Shown here: piece after piece, positions 7,261 through 12,597 of the stretch
Layout: each line of letters opens with the position of its first letter
Numbering within the stretch: the stretch's first letter is position 1
Assembly: GCA_050260355.1 (NCBI GenBank)
Contig: JBLNBZ010000115.1
Location: 1 to 12,597, forward strand
Direction: 5' to 3'
DNA length: 12,597 bases
Source: CADEFX01 sp050260355
GTDB taxonomy: Bacteria; Pseudomonadota; Alphaproteobacteria; Rhizobiales; Hyphomicrobiaceae
Program-made: the position numbers and the translations under genes
Notes under the pieces: model-generated
Databases searched by the model: none
Told to the model about the DNA's origin: nothing
What the model saw: the letters and a program-made list of their open reading frames with translations, nothing else

Positions 7261-7689
7261 TTACCGTCCTGTCCGCTGGGACAGGGGAATGTAGCGCCGA
7301 TCCTGGTAATCCCCGAGGTATTCGGAGTGAATTATGCTGACGCGGCTGCGCTCTTTGAAATAGGTCCATGCCCCCACGATGGATGCATCTTCGAGACTTT
7401 CGATCGGGATCTCCTCGCGCGTGTAGCCTGTGGGCAGATGCGTGCTCTCGAGCCGGTCGAGCGCGGCCAGCGTGTCGTCGCCGACGGCGTACAGCTCGCC
7501 GAGGACGCGATGGCCGGTTCCCCGCTCGGGAAGCATGACGGGCGTGTACCATTGCCCCGCGATCACCAGCGGAAACGGGTCGCAGGTGCGAAAGCGGCCG
7601 AGAAACTGCGCCCCGTTCATGCCCTCGGCATTGGGATATCCGCGCTTCAAGGTGCCGTAGACGAAGACGCGGTGCGTGCTGCTCACCAT
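7261..7689 (-). CDS. Gamma-glutamylcyclotransferase (AIG2-like) family protein
   Basis: A 142-residue protein of the GGCT/AIG2-like fold (PF06094). The diagnostic glycine-rich motif FVYGTLKRG is at 9-17, and a glutamate in ALDRLES (E81) matches the catalytic Glu of GGACT-type enzymes. Members release 5-oxoproline from gamma-glutamyl amines or peptides, although many bacterial homologues are uncharacterised. It is predicted cytosolic. The ATG was chosen because the protein then begins just before the first strand of the fold; the open frame runs further upstream only as a shadow of the HisD-like gene, whose stop lies 8 nt before this start. The ribosome site is weak, suggesting coupled translation. 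It is followed by 24 nt and then the pdxA-like gene. Its place in a catabolic operon hints at a gamma-glutamyl or similar amide intermediate, which is speculative. Confidence 0.85.
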   Translation of the reverse strand: MVSSTHRVFVYGTLKRGYPNAEGMNGAQFLGRFRTCDPFPLVIAGQWYTPVMLPERGTGHRVLGELYAVGDDTLAALDRLESTHLPTGYTREEIPIESLEDASIVGAWTYFKERSRVSIIHSEYLGDYQDRRYIPLSQRTGR

Positions 7690-7697
7690 GCGACGGC

Positions 7698-8975
7698 CTA
7701 GTTTGCCCCCTCGAAACGCTTGAAGCGTACGTCGCCCGTAATCGCGTGCGCGATCATGCCTTCCTCGCGGCAGACACGGCTGATGACGCCGGCAATGTCG
7801 CGCGAGGCGCGGCGCGACAGCCGCTGGTAGGTCACCGTCTTGATGAACTTGCCGACCCACAGCCCGCCAGTGTAGCGCGCCGCTCGTCCCGTGGGCAGGG
7901 TGTGGTTGGTGCCGACGCCCTTGTCGCCGTAAGCGACGGTGGACTCCTCGCCGACGAACAGCGAGCCGTAGTTGGTGAGCCGTTCGAGATAGTAGTCATC
8001 GCGGCCGGTCTGCAGCTCGAGGTGCTCGGGCGCGTACTCGTCGGACACCGCGATGGCCTCGTCGTCGCTGTCAACCACGACGATCTCGCCCAGATCGCTC
8101 CACGCCTTGCCTGCGTTGTCGCGCGTCGGGAGCAGCGGAAGCTGCGCCTCGATCTCCTTGAGCACGGCCTCGCCCAGCGCGCGCGACGTGGTGACGAGCC
8201 AGGCCGGGCTGTCCGGCCCGTGCTCCGCCTGCCCGAGCAGGTCGGTGGCGACGAGCGCCGGGTCGGCCGTCCCGTCGGCGATGATCAGGATCTCGGTGGG
8301 TCCAGCCAGCAGGTCGATGCCGACGGTGCCGTAGAGCTGCCGCTTGGCTTCCGCGACATAGGCGTTGCCGGGGCCGGTGATCATGTCGACCTTCGGCATG
8401 CCGATGCAGCCGTAGGCCATAGCGGCCATCGCCTGAACGCCGCCGATGCAGTAGATCTCGTCGGCGCCCGATTGGTGCAGAGCATAGAGCGTTTGAGGAT
8501 AGATGCCGTCTGGCCCGCGCGGCGGTGCGGCGCCGACGATCCTGCCGACGCCGGCGACCTTGGCGGTGCCCACGCTCATGATGGCCGCCGAGATCAAAGG
8601 ATATTTTCCGCCGGGGATATAGCAGCCGACGCTGCCGACCGGGATCAGCTTCTGGCCGAGGATGACGCCGGGCTCCATCTCCGTCTCGAACGCGCGCATG
8701 CTGTCCTTCTGCCGTCGCGCGAACTCGGTCACCTGGCGGTGGCAGAAAGCGAAATCCTCCTTGAAGGTCGTCGGCAGCGCCTTCGACTTGGCCTCGATCT
8801 CAGCGTCGGACACGCGGAACTCGCCCGACCATTTGTCGAGGTCGCGCGCGTAGCGCCTGATCGCCTCGTCGCGCTTCTCCGCAATCTCGCCGAGCATGCG
8901 CCGGACCGTGTCCTCGACCTCGGCCCTGCGCTTTTGCTCGCCTGCGCTGGATCTCTTCAGGTATTCGCGCCCCAC
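7698..8975 (-). CDS. Histidinol dehydrogenase-family NAD-dependent dehydrogenase (HpsN-like)
   Basis: A 425-residue protein of the HisD family (PF00815), full length. Residues matching the E. coli HisD site are present: zinc ligands Q249, H252, D351 and H410, and the catalytic pair E317-H318 in PEHLEL. TGPGNAYVAEAK (200-211) and DLLAGPTE (221-228) are also conserved. The segment YIPGGKYPLISAA (119-131) differs from the YVPGGTAAYPSS of biosynthetic HisD and resembles the paralogues that include HpsN, which oxidises (R)-dihydroxypropanesulfonate to sulfolactate. No other his gene is nearby, so histidine synthesis is unlikely. It probably oxidises an alcohol to a carboxylate with two NAD+. The start is GTG, supported by AGGAG six nt upstream and the EYLKR N-terminus. 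It is the second gene of the operon. Confidence 0.9.
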   Translation of the reverse strand: MGREYLKRSSAGEQKRRAEVEDTVRRMLGEIAEKRDEAIRRYARDLDKWSGEFRVSDAEIEAKSKALPTTFKEDFAFCHRQVTEFARRQKDSMRAFETEMEPGVILGQKLIPVGSVGCYIPGGKYPLISAAIMSVGTAKVAGVGRIVGAAPPRGPDGIYPQTLYALHQSGADEIYCIGGVQAMAAMAYGCIGMPKVDMITGPGNAYVAEAKRQLYGTVGIDLLAGPTEILIIADGTADPALVATDLLGQAEHGPDSPAWLVTTSRALGEAVLKEIEAQLPLLPTRDNAGKAWSDLGEIVVVDSDDEAIAVSDEYAPEHLELQTGRDDYYLERLTNYGSLFVGEESTVAYGDKGVGTNHTLPTGRAARYTGGLWVGKFIKTVTYQRLSRRASRDIAGVISRVCREEGMIAHAITGDVRFKRFEGAN

Positions 8976-8981
8976 GGGCGT

Positions 8982-8986
8982 CTCCT
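8982..8986 (-). promoter_or_regulatory. Ribosome binding site fixing the GTG start of the HisD-like gene
   Basis: AGGAG on the leftward strand lies 6 nt before a GTG codon at 8975. No ATG suits this N-terminus, so the site decides in favour of the GTG start. Confidence 0.7.
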
Positions 8987-9053
8987 ATGTCGTTCGCTGG
9001 TATCGGGCACCCAGTCTAGACCGCACGGTGCGCGGTTGAAACAGCGGGCGACG

Positions 9054-9884
9054 CTAAAGCCTGGCGCGGCCGGCGCGTCCGCTCTCCACGCGCTCGAGGA
9101 AGTCCGCTGTCAGCCGGGCTGCCTCCGTCGCATGCGAGAACGGCAGGCCGTGACGCACCCCGGCGAGCACGCAAAGCTCGGCATGGGGGATGAGCTCGAC
9201 CAGCTCGGCCGCCTGACGCACCGGCACGAACGGGCTCGAGTCCGGGGCGAGGATCAGGAGCGGCACCTTCAGGCCGGGGGCGCTCTCGGTCAGGTCCTGG
9301 CGCGCCAGCAGCTCGCCAAGGCCCAGCACCACATGTGGAGCGGCGCGCGCCTGCTCGGCCGCAAACCACGCAAGCTTGTCGGGATCGGCGGCGCCGGGGG
9401 CAAAGCGCAACGCCATCATGCGCTCGGCCCAGGCCGCAATGCCGTCGCGCTCGATCTCTGCCCGCCATTGCGGCAGCCGGCCAATGCCTGAGCCCTTGTA
9501 GGCGGCGTTGGACATCGTAACTGAGGCGACGCGCTCGGGCCGTTTCAGCGCGGCGGCGAGTGCAACCGTGCCACCCATGGACTCGCCCACGAGGTGCACC
9601 GGTCCGTCTTCCACCAGATCCGCCATCTCGAACAGGTCGTCGAGCAGCTCGTCCATGGTCCAGCGGTGCTCGCGTACGGGAATGACGGAGCGCCCGAAGC
9701 CGCGGAAATCAAAGCGGACGACGGCATGCCGCGTTGCAACATGAGGCAGCCACTCGCTCCAGATGTCACGATTGGTGCCGATGCCGTGGTGGAATATGAT
9801 CGGCTTGCCGTCCCGGCGCCAAGGCGGGCGGCAGTCGTCGAGAGCGTATGCAAGGCCCCGGGCGCTCCTTCCGTCTGTCGTCAT
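9054..9884 (-). CDS. Alpha/beta-fold hydrolase (enol-lactonase-like)
   Basis: A 276-residue alpha/beta hydrolase (PF00561/PF12697). The oxyanion-hole motif FHHGIG is at 31-36 and DFRGFGRS at 59-66. The nucleophile elbow GESMGG is at 100-105 with Ser102, and the other triad candidates are Asp215 (LAPDSS) and His245 (GVRHG). There is no signal peptide. The pattern around HHGIGTNRDIW and RFDFRGFGRS resembles 3-oxoadipate enol-lactonase (PcaD) and related esterases, but the general fold does not fix the substrate. The ATG follows an AAGGTGA ribosome site. It is the first gene of the leftward operon, 78 nt before the HisD-like gene, and faces the divergent ABC transporter locus. Likely role: opening a lactone or ester ring in the same pathway as the downstream dehydrogenases (inferred). 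Confidence 0.88.
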   Translation of the reverse strand: MTTDGRSARGLAYALDDCRPPWRRDGKPIIFHHGIGTNRDIWSEWLPHVATRHAVVRFDFRGFGRSVIPVREHRWTMDELLDDLFEMADLVEDGPVHLVGESMGGTVALAAALKRPERVASVTMSNAAYKGSGIGRLPQWRAEIERDGIAAWAERMMALRFAPGAADPDKLAWFAAEQARAAPHVVLGLGELLARQDLTESAPGLKVPLLILAPDSSPFVPVRQAAELVELIPHAELCVLAGVRHGLPFSHATEAARLTADFLERVESGRAGRARL

Positions 9885-10063
9885 CCCACTGTCACCTTTC
9901 GTAGCAGAGGAGCCGTCTTACACGCTTAGTGATGCGTATTTGGAGCGTCAACAAACGCGCGTGGGCTTGCGCAAACCTCGCAACATCCGGCCTCGAGGCA
10001 TTTCCTAATTTCGCTCCGGGGCTTGCTCGCGCGCCCTTGGTTCGCTAGCAAGGGTAGGACGTA

Positions 10064-10085
10064 CCGGCCCGCCGCTCCGGGCCGG
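10064..10085 (+). other. Leader hairpin before the ABC ATPase gene
   Basis: Perfect 7-bp GC arms (CCGGCCC / GGGCCGG) flank an 8-nt loop, ending 8 nt before the GGGAGGA ribosome site of the TTG-started gene. Such a stable hairpin this close to the ribosome site could modulate translation, but no known riboswitch or leader class is recognised. Confidence 0.4.
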
Positions 10086-10093
10086 GCGCCCAT

Positions 10094-10100
10094 GGGAGGA
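10094..10100 (+). promoter_or_regulatory. Ribosome binding site fixing the TTG start of the ABC ATPase gene
   Basis: GGGAGGA is placed 7 nt before TTG at 10108, ideal spacing. The ATG codons at 10092 and 10101 are in another frame, so the strong site argues for the TTG start. Confidence 0.65.
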
Positions 10101-10107
10101 ATGCCTG

Positions 10108-12186
<2,079 letters not shown>

Positions 12187-12238
12187 TGCCCGGCTCACCA
12201 ACGCTCGATGATTCACACCGGGAGGAAACCCAAGCTCA

Positions 12239-12597
12239 ATGAGGACGTATTCCAGGCTCGCAGTGCTGGGCGCTGCGCTCGCGCTTACTCCGATGTCGAC
12301 GGCCCTGGCCCAGACCGAGACCCCCAAAAAAGGCGGCATATTGAATATCGCGGTGGTCGCCGAGCCGCCGACGTACGATTGCCATGCCAGCACCACGTTC
12401 GGTGTCATCCATCCGGTCGGGCCCCACTACTCGACGCTGCTCAGGTACGCGGGCGACTGGAAGAAGATGTACATCGAGGGGGACCTGGCCGAGAGCTGGT
12501 CGGTGTCCCCGGACGGCCTGACGTTCACGTTCAAGCTGCGTGACGGGGTCAAGTTCCACGACGGCTCGCCGGCCACGTCCGCCGACGTCAAGGCGAG
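12239..12597 (+). CDS. ABC transporter family-5 substrate-binding protein, 5' part only
   Basis: The first 119 codons of a periplasmic binding protein of SBP_bac_5 type (PF00496, DppA/OppA-like), cut by the window end. The N-terminus MRTYSRLAVLGAALAL... is a signal peptide with a likely cut after ALA at residue 24, before QTETPKKGG. The mature start (GGILNIAVVAEPPTYD) and the segment GDLAESWSVSPDGLTFTFKL (81-100) followed by RDGVKFHDGSP are hallmarks of the family. GGAGG lies 13 nt before the ATG, a slightly long spacing, in the short gap after the fused ATPase gene, so the two are presumably cotranscribed. Usually about 500 residues, so roughly three quarters is missing. It delivers peptides, nickel, opines or glutathione to cognate permeases; the ligand is unknown. 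Confidence 0.9.
   Translation, partial: MRTYSRLAVLGAALALTPMSTALAQTETPKKGGILNIAVVAEPPTYDCHASTTFGVIHPVGPHYSTLLRYAGDWKKMYIEGDLAESWSVSPDGLTFTFKLRDGVKFHDGSPATSADVKA

Larger units (their letters stand above)
9885..10107. promoter_or_regulatory. Divergent intergenic region with promoters for both operons
   Basis: This 223-nt gene-free stretch separates the leftward catabolic operon from the rightward ABC transporter locus, so it should hold both promoters. On the leftward strand TTGACG (9951-9946) is a good -35 match, but 17 nt further on TAAGCG is only a poor -10. No convincing sigma-70 pair was found for the rightward gene. The rightward 5' leader has two inverted repeats: CCCTTG/CAAGGG (10034-10039 and 10049-10054) and CCGGCCC/GGGCCGG (10064-10070 and 10079-10085). 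No regulator gene is visible next to it. Confidence 0.45.

Noticed and set aside
7698..8975. Histidine biosynthesis operon
   Set aside because: Only the HisD-like gene is present and its neighbours are transporter and catabolic genes; no other his gene is visible.
7746..9491. A 581-codon open frame on the + strand
   Set aside because: It is antisense to the HisD-like and alpha/beta hydrolase genes, whose catalytic motifs are unmistakable. Its own translation is low-complexity and resembles no family.
9885..10107. A small gene or tRNA in the divergent intergenic region
   Set aside because: No short frame with a ribosome site and no cloverleaf was found; only weak promoter-like hexamers and two inverted repeats.

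Overview
This GC-rich window (dense long open frames on both strands, Shine-Dalgarno-led genes, alphaproteobacterial-type intergenic palindromes of the TCATCCCG...GGATCCAG type) looks like chromosomal or MAG-derived DNA from an alphaproteobacterium, probably of the Hyphomicrobiales or Rhodospirillales kind. The taxonomic call is an inference from style and gene content, not from a marker gene.

Layout. Positions 1-290 hold no gene but carry a G9-TT-C8 palindrome and a composite intergenic palindromic repeat. From 9884 down to 291 there is one long leftward gene train with mostly short gaps. In transcription order it reads: alpha/beta hydrolase, HisD-family dehydrogenase (GTG start), gamma-glutamylcyclotransferase-like protein, PdxA-family dehydrogenase (broken by a 49-bp tandem duplication), TctC-type binding protein 1, TctB, TctA, TctC-type binding protein 2, amidohydrolase-2 family protein, and cyclase/kynurenine-formamidase family protein. 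A 223-bp divergent intergenic region (9885-10107) separates it from a rightward peptide/nickel-type ABC transporter locus: a fused two-ATPase protein (TTG start) followed by the 5' part of a family-5 solute-binding protein, cut by the window end.

Working model (inference). The leftward operon looks like an import-and-catabolism module. A tripartite tricarboxylate transporter (TctCBA) with two dissimilar periplasmic binding proteins would import a small carboxylate. Two NAD-dependent dehydrogenase families known to act on hydroxy acids or alcohols (HisD/HpsN type and PdxA/TphB type) and three hydrolase families often used on lactones, amides or enol-lactones would process it. The substrate cannot be named from sequence. 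The fused ABC ATPase and binding protein would energise a separate peptide- or opine-like uptake system whose permeases are not in the window.

The points most worth a second look are the duplication-frameshifted pdxA-like gene (mutation or strain-mixing assembly artefact), the missing stop at its 3' end, the two binding proteins each followed by an intercistronic hairpin, and the HisD paralogue sitting in a catabolic rather than a histidine operon.
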